Of a stretch of DNA of 48,867 bases, positions 15,405 through 23,746 are shown piece by piece; position 1 is the stretch's first letter; each line of letters starts with the position of its first letter. The position numbers were made by a program, and so were the translations under genes. The notes below the pieces were generated by a model that ran no database searches, was not told where the DNA came from, and saw only the letters and a program-made list of their open reading frames with translations. The stretch comes from Streptomyces ureilyticus (lineage in GTDB: Bacteria; Actinomycetota; Actinomycetes; Streptomycetales; Streptomycetaceae), in assembly GCF_011045025.1 (NCBI RefSeq), contig NZ_JAAKZX010000056.1, positions 1 through 48,867 of the forward strand. Direction: 5' to 3'.

Positions 15405-15537
15405 ATGTCGCTTTGAGCAGGCCACTTCAAGTGGGCTGTGTCGTGGCGACGTCGTTTACTTTAGCCCACCGGTGGCTGGAGGCGAAATCCGGTTTTTCCG
15501 GGGGGACCCGGAACCACGGGCGCAGCGACAGCGCCCG

Positions 15538-16464
15538 CTACTCCCTCCCCGTAAGCGTCAGCAACGTAGCCTCCGGCGGGCAGGCGAACCGTGCCGGTGT
15601 ATAGCGGTTTGTGCCGCAGCCCGCTGAGACGTGCAGGTACGAGGTCCGGCCGGCGGACGTATGCGTGGACAGGCCCTTCACGCGGTCCGTGTCCAGGTCG
15701 CAGTTGGTGACGAAGGCACCGTAGAAGGGGAGGCAGAGCTGGCCGCCGTGGGTGTGGCCGGCCAGGGTCAGGGGGTAGCCGTCCGCGGTGAAGGCGTCGA
15801 GGACGCGCAGGTACGGGGCGTGGACGATGCCCATCGAGAAGTCGGCCGAGTCGGAGGGGCCGCCGGCCACGCGCTCGTACCGGTCGTGTTTGATGTGCGG
15901 GTCGTCCAGGCCGGTCAGCTCGATCTCCAGGCCGTCGATCTTCAACGTGCCCCGGACGTTCGTCAGGTTCAGCCAGCCCGCCGAGTCGAAGCCGTCGCGC
16001 AGGTCCTCCCACGGGTTGTGCAGGGCACCGACGACGGGCGGGTTGCCGTTCAGCCCGTGCCGTCCCTGCACCTTCTCGAGCAAGTACCGGGCGGGGTTGC
16101 GGAATCTGGGCCCGTAGTAGTCGTTCGAGCCGAAGACGTACGCGCCGGGGAACTCCATCAGCGGGCCGAGGGCGTCCAGGACCTCCGGAACCCCCTCGGG
16201 GTCGGAGAGGTTGTCCCCCGTGTTGATCACGAAGTCGGGGCGCAGCCCGGCCAGCGAGCGCAGCCACCGCTGCTTCTTGCGCTGGCCGCTCACCATGTGG
16301 ATATCGGAGACCTGGAGGACGCGGAGCGGGCGCATGCCCGGCGGCAGTATGGGCACCGTCACCCGCCGCAGGCGGAAGGAACGGGCCTCGAATCCCACCG
16401 AGTAGAGCAGTCCGGCGGCGCCGGCCGCCGTGATTCCCAGAGGTACTGCGTATTGCGCGCGCAT
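15538..16464 (-). CDS. Membrane-anchored metallophosphoesterase
   Basis: The 308-residue protein starts with a hydrophobic anchor (residues about 5-24) and carries calcineurin-like metallophosphoesterase motifs: VSDIHM, NTGDNL, GSNDYY in place of GNHD, and GHTHGGQ near residue 240. The family uses two metal ions to split phosphoesters; the YaeI/YkuE-like layout suggests action at the membrane, possibly on lipid-linked phosphates. The place beside the penicillin-binding protein and wblA matches Rv3683 in M. tuberculosis. The Asn-His pair is changed to Asn-Asp here, which is seen in part of the family. The substrate is unknown. Confidence 0.88.
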   Translation of the reverse strand: MRAQYAVPLGITAAGAAGLLYSVGFEARSFRLRRVTVPILPPGMRPLRVLQVSDIHMVSGQRKKQRWLRSLAGLRPDFVINTGDNLSDPEGVPEVLDALGPLMEFPGAYVFGSNDYYGPRFRNPARYLLEKVQGRHGLNGNPPVVGALHNPWEDLRDGFDSAGWLNLTNVRGTLKIDGLEIELTGLDDPHIKHDRYERVAGGPSDSADFSMGIVHAPYLRVLDAFTADGYPLTLAGHTHGGQLCLPFYGAFVTNCDLDTDRVKGLSTHTSAGRTSYLHVSAGCGTNRYTPARFACPPEATLLTLTGRE

Positions 16465-16583
16465 ACGCCCATCGTGTCAGACGGCGCGTACGACCGAGCC
16501 GCACGGCTCTCCCCGGGCGGCCGAAGGCGTGCCGCCGGAAATCAAGGGGCCGTTGTCCCACCACACCTGCGACAATCGACCCC

Positions 16584-17048
16584 ATGACCACGCTCAAGTC
16601 GAAGCTGCAGGAAGACCTCAACGCCGCGATCAAGGAGCGCGATGAGCTCCGCTCCTCGACGCTCCGGCTGACCCTCACGGCGATCACGAAGGAGGAGGTC
16701 GCCGGCACGGAGAAGCGCGAGCTCTCCGACGAGGAGATCACGAAGGTGATCACCCGTGAGGCGAAGAAGCGCCGTGAAGCCGCCGAGGCCTTCGCGAAGG
16801 GTGGTCGCGCCGAGTCCGCCGAACGGGAGAAGGCGGAAGGCGAGGTCCTCGCCGACTACCTGCCCAAGCAGCTGTCCGACGACGAGCTCCAGCAGATCGT
16901 CGCCCAGGCGGTCGAGGAGGCGAAGGCGGCCGGCGCCGAGGGCCCGCGCGCCATGGGCCAGGTCATGAAGATCGTGAACCCGAAGGTGGCGGGCCTCGCC
17001 GAGGGCGGCCGCGTCGCCGCACTGGTCAAGAAGCAGCTCGCGGGCTGA
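16584..17048 (+). CDS. GatB/YqeY domain protein
   Basis: A 154-residue protein covering the whole YqeY fold: LKSKLQEDLNAAIKERDELRSSTLRLTLTAI in two pieces, the helical middle KRREAAEAFAKGGR with AEREKAEGEVLADYLPKQLS, and the C-terminal GPRAMGQVMKIVNPKVAG, which resembles the tail domain of GatB of the tRNA amidotransferase. Free-standing members are thought to bind tRNA; the exact role is not known. The start at 16584 is the one that opens the family (MTTLKSKL). It diverges from the phosphoesterase with about 120 bp between. A repeat block and strong hairpin follow. Confidence 0.9.
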   Translation: MTTLKSKLQEDLNAAIKERDELRSSTLRLTLTAITKEEVAGTEKRELSDEEITKVITREAKKRREAAEAFAKGGRAESAEREKAEGEVLADYLPKQLSDDELQQIVAQAVEEAKAAGAEGPRAMGQVMKIVNPKVAGLAEGGRVAALVKKQLAG

Positions 17049-17056
17049 AGATCCGG

Positions 17057-17096
17057 AACCCGAGAACCCGAGAAGCCGAGAACCCGAGAACCCGAG
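17057..17096. repeat. 8-bp tandem repeat, five units
   Basis: The unit AACCCGAG is repeated five times without gaps; the third unit has one change (AAGCCGAG). It lies directly after the yqeY-type stop. Confidence 0.9.
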
Positions 17097-17103
17097 GCCT
17101 GCA

Positions 17104-17169
17104 CAGCCGTACGGGGATACGCCCATAGCCGTACGTGGATACGTCTATAGCCATACGCGAGTACGCCCG
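17104..17169. repeat. 22-bp tandem repeat, three units
   Basis: The unit AGCCGTACGGGGATACGCCCAT occurs at 17104, 17126 and 17148 with increasing divergence. The last unit runs into the left arm of the hairpin at 17167. Confidence 0.8.
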
Positions 17170-17223
17170 ATACGACGGTGGGGGCGCCCCTTATGACAAG
17201 GGGCGCCCCCACCGTCGTATCGG
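17167..17223. terminator. Perfect 26-bp stem hairpin, bidirectional terminator
   Basis: Arms 17167-17192 and 17198-17223 are exact complements with a 5-base loop (ATGAC). It lies between convergent genes (yqeY-type and penicillin-binding protein). The base of its stem shares CCGATACGACGG with the hairpin at 2694-2752. Confidence 0.85.
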
Positions 17224-17276
17224 CATCAACACCGGTCGTACGGCGTCAACGGCCCAGGATGCCTATGGCCTACGGG

Positions 17277-19541
17277 CTACGGGAACCGACCGCCGTTCCC
17301 GTTCCCGCCGTTGCCGTTGTTCCCGCCGATCGTCCACTCCTCCGGGATCGAGAAGGACGGCTGGGGGATGGGGAGGTCACCGATGCCGCCGTTGTCGTTC
17401 CCGCCGTTGCCGTTCCCGCGGTCGTCACCGTCGTCGCCGTCGCCCGGACGGTCCCTGTCATCGCTGGGCGGGTCGGGGATGTGGACGGGGTTGAAGCCCG
17501 GGGCCTCCTTGCCCTCGAGGGCGCCGGTCATGGCGTCCTTCCAGATCGGGCCGGGCACCTCGCCGCCGAAGACCTTCTCGTGCCACTCTCCGCCGATCCT
17601 GATGTTCGACATCTTGACGGCCTGGGTGGCGCTGCCGACCCAGACGGCGCCGGACATGTTCGGCGTGTAGCCGACGAACCAGGCGTTCCTGCGCTCGTCG
17701 GTCGTACCCGTCTTACCCGCGTTGGCCCGGTCGGAGAGGCCGGCCTGCCGCCCTGTACCGGAGTCGACCACTCCGCCCAGCAGTTGGTTGATGGTGTCCG
17801 CCGTGGTCTCGGACATCGCCCTGCTGCAGGTCGACTTCGGCACCTCGAGCGACTTGGTCTCGCCGCCTGTCCGCCGGTTGATCGACTCGATCGCGATCGG
17901 CGTGCAGTACGTACCGCGGTTGGCGAAGGTCGCGTACGCGCTCGCCATCGTCAGCGGTGAGATGCCGGTGGAGCCGAGGGTGAGGGAGGACGGCACGATG
18001 GGCAGCTTCTTGCCGTTGCCCTGCACCACGCCCATCTTGTCCAGGATCTTGGACACCGGGCACATGCCGATGTCCTCGATCATCTGCACGAAGTAGGTGT
18101 TGACGGATTTCTCCATCGCCTCCCGCAGGCGGTACGGGCCGACCTCGGACTCGTCCTCGTTCTCCACCTTGGCGCCTTCCGAGTTCCGCCAAGGACTCCC
18201 ATCACAGGTCTGCACTGTCTCCGGATACGGCATTTCGAACGGTGCCGGGTACTCCTGGATCGGCGGGGTGCCCTCCTCGAGGGCGGCCGCGGCCAGGAAC
18301 GGCTTGAAGGTCGAACCGGTCGGGAAGCCGAAGTTCGAGCCGCCCACGCTCTGGTCGACCGAGTAGTTGATCTCGGTCTCGTTCTTGCGGTAGCCGTACG
18401 GCTTCGACTGGCCCATGCCGAGGATCTTGCCGGTGCCCGGCTCGACCAGCGTGGTGGCCGTGGCGACCTTGTCCGACTTCCTGACGTGGTTCTTGATCGA
18501 GGCCTGTACCGAGTCCTGTGCCTGCGGGTCGAGTGTCGTCTGGATGGTCAGGCCGCCCTGGTTCCAGAGCTTCGCGCGGGCCTTCTTGGTCTTGCCGAAG
18601 ACCTTGTCGCTCAGCACCAGTTCGCGGACGTAGTCGCAGAAGAAGCTGGCGCCCTTGACCGCCGTGATGCACCCGTTGTTCGGCTTGCTGACCTTCAGGC
18701 CGAGTGGCCTCTCCTTGGCCTCGTCGGCCTCCGCCTGGGAGACGTTGCCCAGGTCGGCCATGCGCTGGAGCACCACATTGCGCCGCTGTATCGCCTCTTG
18801 CTCGTCGTTGACCGGGTCGTAGCGGGTCGGGGACTGGACGACGCCGGCGAGCAGCGCGGCCTGCTCCAGGTTCAGGTCCTTGGCGGACGTGGAGAAGTAG
18901 CGCTGGGCCGCGGCCTCGACTCCGTAGGCCTGCTGGCCGAAGAACGTGATGTTCAGGTAGTTCTCGAGGATCGTCTTCTTGCCGAGCTCTTCCTCGACCT
19001 GGATCGCGTACTTCAGTTCCTTGATCTTGCGGCCGAGGGTCTGCTGTGTGGCCTGGGCGACCTTCGTCGGGTCGTCACCGGCCTCCTCCACGAAGACGTT
19101 CTTCACGTACTGCTGCGTGAGCGTGGACGCGCCCTGGGACACTTCGCCGCTCCGCGCGTTCCGGTTGAGCGCGCGCAGGACGCCCTTGAGATCCACCGCG
19201 CCGTGCTTGTAGAAGCGGGAGTCCTCGATCGCGACGATCGCCTGCTGCATGAACGGCGAGATGTCCTTGAGTTCGACCACGGTGCGGTCGCGTGAGTAGA
19301 CCGTGGCGATCCGGCCGCCCTGGTTGTCCAGGATCGTGGTGCGCTGACTCAGCGGCGGACGCTTGAGGTTGGCGGGGATCTCGTCGAAACCCTCGACCGA
19401 GCCCTTGGCCGCCAGCCCGAGTGCGCCTGCCGCGGGCAGCGCGATGCCCGCCGCGACGGCTCCCGCGAGCACGCTGACACCCAGGAACTTGGCGGCCTGC
19501 TGAACCGGAGACAGGCCTCCACCCGATCGCTTGTTTGCCAT
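17277..19541 (-). CDS. Class A penicillin-binding protein (transglycosylase/transpeptidase)
   Basis: This 754-residue bifunctional peptidoglycan synthase has a short cytoplasmic start, one membrane helix (about 17-45), then a GT51 transglycosylase with EDSRFYKHGAVD (catalytic Glu near 105) and QGASTLTQQYVKN. The transpeptidase domain follows with the serine of GSTFKPF (near 408), SVN (near 475) and KTGTT (near 609). The tail after residue 680 is low-complexity Asp/Gly/Asn (runs such as GNGNGGNDNGG). It acts outside the membrane, polymerising lipid II and cross-linking. The position beside wblA and the phosphoesterase matches PonA2 of mycobacteria, although no PASTA domain is seen. It is convergent with the yqeY-type gene and divergent from wblA. 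Confidence 0.95.
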   Translation of the reverse strand: MANKRSGGGLSPVQQAAKFLGVSVLAGAVAAGIALPAAGALGLAAKGSVEGFDEIPANLKRPPLSQRTTILDNQGGRIATVYSRDRTVVELKDISPFMQQAIVAIEDSRFYKHGAVDLKGVLRALNRNARSGEVSQGASTLTQQYVKNVFVEEAGDDPTKVAQATQQTLGRKIKELKYAIQVEEELGKKTILENYLNITFFGQQAYGVEAAAQRYFSTSAKDLNLEQAALLAGVVQSPTRYDPVNDEQEAIQRRNVVLQRMADLGNVSQAEADEAKERPLGLKVSKPNNGCITAVKGASFFCDYVRELVLSDKVFGKTKKARAKLWNQGGLTIQTTLDPQAQDSVQASIKNHVRKSDKVATATTLVEPGTGKILGMGQSKPYGYRKNETEINYSVDQSVGGSNFGFPTGSTFKPFLAAAALEEGTPPIQEYPAPFEMPYPETVQTCDGSPWRNSEGAKVENEDESEVGPYRLREAMEKSVNTYFVQMIEDIGMCPVSKILDKMGVVQGNGKKLPIVPSSLTLGSTGISPLTMASAYATFANRGTYCTPIAIESINRRTGGETKSLEVPKSTCSRAMSETTADTINQLLGGVVDSGTGRQAGLSDRANAGKTGTTDERRNAWFVGYTPNMSGAVWVGSATQAVKMSNIRIGGEWHEKVFGGEVPGPIWKDAMTGALEGKEAPGFNPVHIPDPPSDDRDRPGDGDDGDDRGNGNGGNDNGGIGDLPIPQPSFSIPEEWTIGGNNGNGGNGNGGRFP

Positions 19542-19949
19542 GAGGGCAGCCTACGTTCTCATTCGCCGGACACGCGTACAGGCCTTGGCCTAAGCTGCTC
19601 ACAACTGTCACAGCAGTAGGGCCACGTATCAATACGGCTGGCGACCCCGAATCGTTCCAGTCGATTCCCAACTTTTTTGTTGGGCTCGTGCCCGAATCCG
19701 CCTCATGTGTCACTCGGCGTCCGTTGTGACGCAGCTCAACTGTCCTGGTTTGCCAGGAAAGTTACATATGCCGTCAGCTCACTCCGTTGGGTGATCTGCC
19801 GCGTACCCATAGTCCATTCGGGCCATTCAAGATTGGGCCCGCAGGGGCTGGTTGACTGTGCCCACCTTCCGTAACGTCCTCAACTGGCGGCGGTGAATAT
19901 GCCGCTGCCGCCGTGGGGGAGCCTCGATTCGGGAGAGGACGGCGCCGGT
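19542..19949. promoter_or_regulatory. Divergent promoter region of PBP and wblA
   Basis: This 408-bp gap is more AT-rich than its surroundings, as usual for a heavily regulated Streptomyces promoter. It holds a small hairpin with a T-run loop (CCCAAC TTTTTT GTTGGG near 19667-19684). An in-frame GTG at 19893 could extend WblA by 19 residues. I cannot assign individual promoter boxes. Confidence 0.45.
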
Positions 19950-20288
19950 ATGGGCTGGGTAACCGACTGGAGTGCGCAGGCGGCCTGTCGCACTACCGAT
20001 CCGGACGAACTGTTCGTTCAAGGAGCAGCGCAGAACAGGGCGAAGGCAGTGTGCACCGGATGTCCGGTGCGTACGGAATGTCTTGCCGACGCGCTGGACA
20101 ACCGCGTCGAGTTCGGCGTGTGGGGAGGGATGACGGAGCGGGAGCGCCGCGCACTGCTGCGCAGGCGGCCAACCGTCACCTCCTGGCGCAGGCTGCTCGA
20201 GACAGCGCGTACGGAATACGAGCGGGGGGCGGGCATTCTGCCCCTCGACGAGGAAGAGGTGTACGAGAACTACGCGGCGGTGGGCTGA
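19950..20288 (+). CDS. wblA: WhiB-family Fe-S transcription factor WblA
   Basis: The 112-residue protein has the four WhiB cysteines (AACRTT, then TGCPVRTEC with AVC before it) that hold a [4Fe-4S] cluster, the GVWGG turn, and a basic helix (ERERRALLRRR) for DNA or sigma-factor contact. In Streptomyces wblA is a pleiotropic regulator that promotes sporulation and represses antibiotic production. Its M. tuberculosis counterpart in this gene order is WhiB4. I chose ATG 19950 (MGWVTDWSAQ) because it follows GGAGAGGAC and the protein then has the usual length; GTG 19893 is an alternative. The gene stands alone, divergent from the penicillin-binding protein. Confidence 0.93.
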   Translation: MGWVTDWSAQAACRTTDPDELFVQGAAQNRAKAVCTGCPVRTECLADALDNRVEFGVWGGMTERERRALLRRRPTVTSWRRLLETARTEYERGAGILPLDEEEVYENYAAVG

Positions 20289-20516
20289 CCGCCTGCCGCG
20301 GTCACCTCACACGAACCGCGGCCGCGTCACACCACCCGCCGCGGTCGAGCGTGCCTACAAGCACCGTACGCAGCCGTCCGTATGCGACTGCTGCCGTACG
20401 GGTACTGCCGTACGGGCCGTATACGACGCTGTCTGCGACCAGGGCCCGCGAGGTCCCATACGCAGCCGGGGTCCAGGCGACCCCGAGAGGCTCACGCAGC
20501 TCCGGCCGGCCAAGGA

Positions 20517-21821
20517 CTACGAACCGGCGGCGAGCCGGTCCCCGATGTCCCGCAGCCCTGCGAGGTCGTGCACATCGCCGGGCAGCGCGGCCACTTCTGC
20601 CACCGCCACCTCGGGGTGGAGCGAGGTGAAGCGGTCGCGCGTGCGCTGCTCGCGGAAGAGCAGCCGCATGCGCTCGGCGTGCAACCTCAGCAGGCCCGCG
20701 GTGAGTTGCTCGACGGTCCGGGCCGTCCCTGCTCCTTCGGCGTCGATCCGGTCCGCGGCGGGGGAGCCTGCGTCGGGTGCGGGAGCCTCGGGAACGGCGG
20801 AAGCGGGAGATTCTGAACTGTCATCCGTGTCGGGAGAGTTACGAAGTCCAGCTTTCCCAGCCTCCTGATCGACAATGCGGGCTTCCGTAAGATTTTCCGC
20901 GGCGGCGAGCGCCCGCTCGGCGGACAGCTGGGCGGCGCCGCTGTCGTGCACCCGGTTCAGCACCAGACCCGCGAGCGGCATGTGCTCGGCGGCCAGCCGC
21001 TCCACGAAGTACGCGGCCTCGCGCAGCGCGTCGCGCTCCGGGGCCGCAACTACGAGGAAGGCCGTGCCGGGCGCCTGGAGGAGCTTGTACGTGGCGTCCG
21101 CGCGGGTACGGAAACCACCGAAGGTGGTGTCCATCGCGGCCACGAACGTCTGGACGTCCTTGAGGAGTTGCCCGCCCAGCAGCTTGCCCAAGGTGCCCGT
21201 CATCATCGACATCCCGACGTTCAGGAACTTCATCCCGGCCCGGCCGCCCAGCTTCGCCGGCGCGGTCAGCAGCCGGATCAGCCTGCCGTCCAGGAAGGAA
21301 CCGAGCCGCTTCGGGGCGTCCAGGAAGTCCAGCGCCGAACGGGACGGGGGCGTATCGACGACGATCAGGTCCCATTCGTCGCGGGCCCGCAGCTGGCCCA
21401 GCTTCTCCATCGCCATGTACTCCTGCGTGCCCGCGAAGCCCGCCGAGAGCGACTGGTAGAAGGGGTTCCCCAGGATCGCGGCGGCCCGCTCGGGGTCCGC
21501 GTGCGCCTCGACGATCTCGTCGAAGGTGCGCTTCATGTCGAGCATCATCGCGTGCAGTTCGCCGTCCGCGGAGTCGTCGACGCCCTTCACCCGGCGCGGG
21601 GTGTTGTCGAGCGCGTCGATGCCCATCGACTGGGCGAGCCTGCGCGCCGGGTCGATGGTGAGGACGACCACCTTCCGGCCGCGCTCGGCCGCACGCAGCC
21701 CGAGGGCCGCCGCGGTGGTGGTCTTGCCGACGCCGCCCGCCCCGCAGCAGACCACGATGCGGGTCTTCGGGTCGTCGAGCAGCGGGTCGACGTCCAGGAC
21801 GCGGACCGGGTCCAAGCTCAT
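20517..21821 (-). CDS. ArsA/Get3-like ATPase, subunit without signature lysine
   Basis: The 434-residue protein is a SIMIBI-class P-loop ATPase. Its Walker A is GAGGVGKTT near residue 26; the usual first lysine (KGG) is replaced by alanine. Switch I follows as TIDPARRLAQSMG, then VVDTPPSRSALDFLDAP as the Walker B/switch II region. About 100 residues near the C-terminus (from 320) are low-complexity Ala/Pro/Asp, then a helical tail. It overlaps the partner ATPase by 4 bp (ATGA at 21818-21821), so the two are coupled and probably form a heterodimer like Rv3679/Rv3680 of M. tuberculosis, where the order is also shared. No arsenite genes are nearby; a metal-resistance role is unlikely. Confidence 0.88.
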   Translation of the reverse strand: MSLDPVRVLDVDPLLDDPKTRIVVCCGAGGVGKTTTAAALGLRAAERGRKVVVLTIDPARRLAQSMGIDALDNTPRRVKGVDDSADGELHAMMLDMKRTFDEIVEAHADPERAAAILGNPFYQSLSAGFAGTQEYMAMEKLGQLRARDEWDLIVVDTPPSRSALDFLDAPKRLGSFLDGRLIRLLTAPAKLGGRAGMKFLNVGMSMMTGTLGKLLGGQLLKDVQTFVAAMDTTFGGFRTRADATYKLLQAPGTAFLVVAAPERDALREAAYFVERLAAEHMPLAGLVLNRVHDSGAAQLSAERALAAAENLTEARIVDQEAGKAGLRNSPDTDDSSESPASAVPEAPAPDAGSPAADRIDAEGAGTARTVEQLTAGLLRLHAERMRLLFREQRTRDRFTSLHPEVAVAEVAALPGDVHDLAGLRDIGDRLAAGS

Positions 21822-22795
21822 GAGATCCCCTGCCGGCGCAGTTCGGTGGCGAGTTCGTACAGGCCCGCGAGGTCCAGTCCCTCGGCGAGCAGCGGGAGTT
21901 CGTGCAGCGGGAGGCCGAGCTCCTGGAGCACGGCCCGCTGCTCGCGCTCCAGTGCGTACCGCTCGGCGTACTCGTCGGCCTGGGTGAGCAGCGGTTCCAC
22001 GAGCCGCTCGGCGACTCCGCCGCGGCGTGCGCCGCCGAGTCCGGCCGCGGACAGCGACTTGGCGATGGCCGTGCGCGGCGCCTCGCGGGTGAGCGCCAGG
22101 TCTGCCTCGTCGAGAATCGTGGGCCGCACCATGTTCACGATGATCCTGCCCACCGGGAGCTTCGCGGCACGCAGTTCGGAGGCGCCGTCGACGGTCTCCT
22201 GGACGGGCATCTCCTCCAGGAGGGCCACCAAGTGCACGGCTGTCTCACGGGACTTGAGGACCCGCATGACGGCCTGGGCCTGGTTGTGTATCGGGCCCAT
22301 CTTGGCGAGGCCCGCCACCTCGTCGTTCACGTTCAGGAAGCGGGTGATGCGGCCCGTCGGCGGGGCGTCCATGACGACGTAGTCGTACACGAACCGCCCG
22401 GTCTTGTCCTTCCTGCGGACCGCCTCACACGCCTTACCGGTGAGGAGTACGTCCCTGAGGCCGGGCGCGATCGTCGTGGCGAAGTCGATGGCGCCGAGCT
22501 TCTTGAGGGCCCGTCCGGCACCCCCCAGTTTGTAGAACATCTGGAGGTAGTCGAGAAGCGCCAGCTCGGGGTCTATGGCGAGGGCGAACACCTCCCCGCC
22601 CCCGGGCGCGACGGCGATCTTCCGCTCCTCATAGGGCAACGCCTCCGTCTCGAAGAGTTGCGCGATGCCCTGCCTGCCCTCGACCTCGACCAGGAGGGTG
22701 CGCTTGCCCTCCGTGGCGAGGGCGAGCGCGAGGGCTGCGGCGACCGTCGTCTTACCGGTACCGCCCTTGCCGCTGACGACCTGGAGCCTGCTCAC
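21818..22795 (-). CDS. ArsA/Get3-like ATPase, subunit with canonical Walker A
   Basis: The 325-residue partner has the full deviant Walker A GKGGTGKTT at residues about 9-17, with the signature lysine that reaches across the dimer to the other active site. It also has VVMDAPPTGRITRFL as switch II. In the C-terminal half a helix-rich segment with hydrophobic residues (LLDYLQMFYKLGG, around 85) could cover a client groove. It is the first gene of the pair and starts 187 bp from the DUF4177 gene on the other strand. The role of these bacterial Get3-like pairs is unsettled. Confidence 0.88.
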   Translation of the reverse strand: MSRLQVVSGKGGTGKTTVAAALALALATEGKRTLLVEVEGRQGIAQLFETEALPYEERKIAVAPGGGEVFALAIDPELALLDYLQMFYKLGGAGRALKKLGAIDFATTIAPGLRDVLLTGKACEAVRRKDKTGRFVYDYVVMDAPPTGRITRFLNVNDEVAGLAKMGPIHNQAQAVMRVLKSRETAVHLVALLEEMPVQETVDGASELRAAKLPVGRIIVNMVRPTILDEADLALTREAPRTAIAKSLSAAGLGGARRGGVAERLVEPLLTQADEYAERYALEREQRAVLQELGLPLHELPLLAEGLDLAGLYELATELRRQGIS

Positions 22796-22885
22796 ATCTT
22801 CGAGCCTAACCAGTCGGCGGCCGGGCTACGCAGGTGGCTGTGGACAACGGGGGGCGGAGGCTGTGGAGAACGTGCGGGGGAGGCC

Positions 22886-22954
22886 GGTTGCAAGGCGTGC
22901 GGAAGCCCGGTTGCAAGGCATGCGGAAGCCAGGCTGCAAGGCGCGCGGAAGGCC
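22886..22954. repeat. 23-bp tandem repeat, three units
   Basis: Units beginning GGTTGCAAGGCGTGCGGAAG are at 22886, 22909 and 22932. They lie in the divergent promoter gap before the DUF4177 gene. The third unit has several changes. Confidence 0.8.
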
Positions 22955-22982
22955 GTGCGGGGCAGCGGATACAGTCGGCCAC

Positions 22983-23141
22983 ATGACCAAGTGGGAATAC
23001 GCAACCGTGCCGCTGCTCGTCCATGCCACGAAGCAGATTCTGGACACCTGGGGCGAGGACGGCTGGGAGCTCGTCCAGGTCGTGCCCGGGCCGAACCCCG
23101 AGCAGCTGGTGGCCTACCTGAAGCGCGAGAAGCAGGCATGA
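22983..23141 (+). CDS. DUF4177 domain protein, 52 aa
   Basis: A 52-residue protein with the DUF4177 pattern: KWEYATVPL at the start, LDTWGEDGWELVQVVPG in the middle, then VAYLKREK. Such proteins form a small alpha/beta fold of unknown role. The ATG overlaps nothing upstream; the stop TGA overlaps the ATG of the RidA gene (23138-23141), so the two are translated together. This pairing is common in actinobacteria. Confidence 0.85.
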   Translation: MTKWEYATVPLLVHATKQILDTWGEDGWELVQVVPGPNPEQLVAYLKREKQA

Positions 23142-23605
23142 GCGCCGTCGAGTCCAAGCTGGCCGAACTCGGGCTGACCTTGCCCGAGGTGGTGCCGCCG
23201 CTGGCCGCGTACCAGCCCGCCGTGCAGAGCGGGGTGTACGTCTACACCTCCGGCCAGCTCCCCATGGTGGACGGCAAGCTCGCGGCCACCGGCAAGGTGG
23301 GTGCGGAGGTCACCCCGGAGGCGGCCAAGGAGCTGGCCGCCACCTGTGCGCTGAACGCCCTGGCCGCGGTCAAGTCGGTCGCGGGTGACCTCGACCGCGT
23401 CGCGCGCGTGGTCAAGGTCGTCGGCTTCGTGGCCTCGGCCGCCGACTTCACGGGCCAGCCCGCCGTCGTGAACGGCGCGAGCGAGCTGCTGGGCGCGGTC
23501 CTGGGCGACAAGGGCGTACACGCGCGCAGTGCGGTCGGGGTGGCGGTGCTGCCGCTGGACTCGCCGGTGGAGGTCGAGATCCAGGTGGAGCTGACGGAGG
23601 CGTAA
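23138..23605 (+). CDS. RidA-family protein
   Basis: The 155-residue protein has the YjgF/RidA fold: YTSGQLPMVDGKL early, then CALNALAAVKSVAGDLDRVARVVKV in the middle and HARSAVGVAVLPLDSPVEVEI at the end. The Arg of HARSAVG is the residue that binds the carboxylate of imine substrates in active RidA. The family removes reactive enamine/imine intermediates. The usual catalytic-site Glu at the very end is shifted to EIQVELTEA. It matches Rv3678c by position. The start overlaps the DUF4177 stop. Confidence 0.9.
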   Translation: MSAVESKLAELGLTLPEVVPPLAAYQPAVQSGVYVYTSGQLPMVDGKLAATGKVGAEVTPEAAKELAATCALNALAAVKSVAGDLDRVARVVKVVGFVASAADFTGQPAVVNGASELLGAVLGDKGVHARSAVGVAVLPLDSPVEVEIQVELTEA

Positions 23606-23746
23606 TCGGGCCTCCTGGGGCGCCGGTCGGTCGTTGATCGGGCTCCCTGGGGGCATTGGTTCCGGCATTGGTTCCTCCGGGGCGGCCCCTGGAGCAGCCA
23701 ATTGTTGCCTCTCGAACATCAGCTCTCTACGGGATAGCCTCCGCGC

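Noticed and set aside
22886..22954. CRISPR-like array
   Set aside because: The three units are directly adjacent with no spacers and no cas genes are present.
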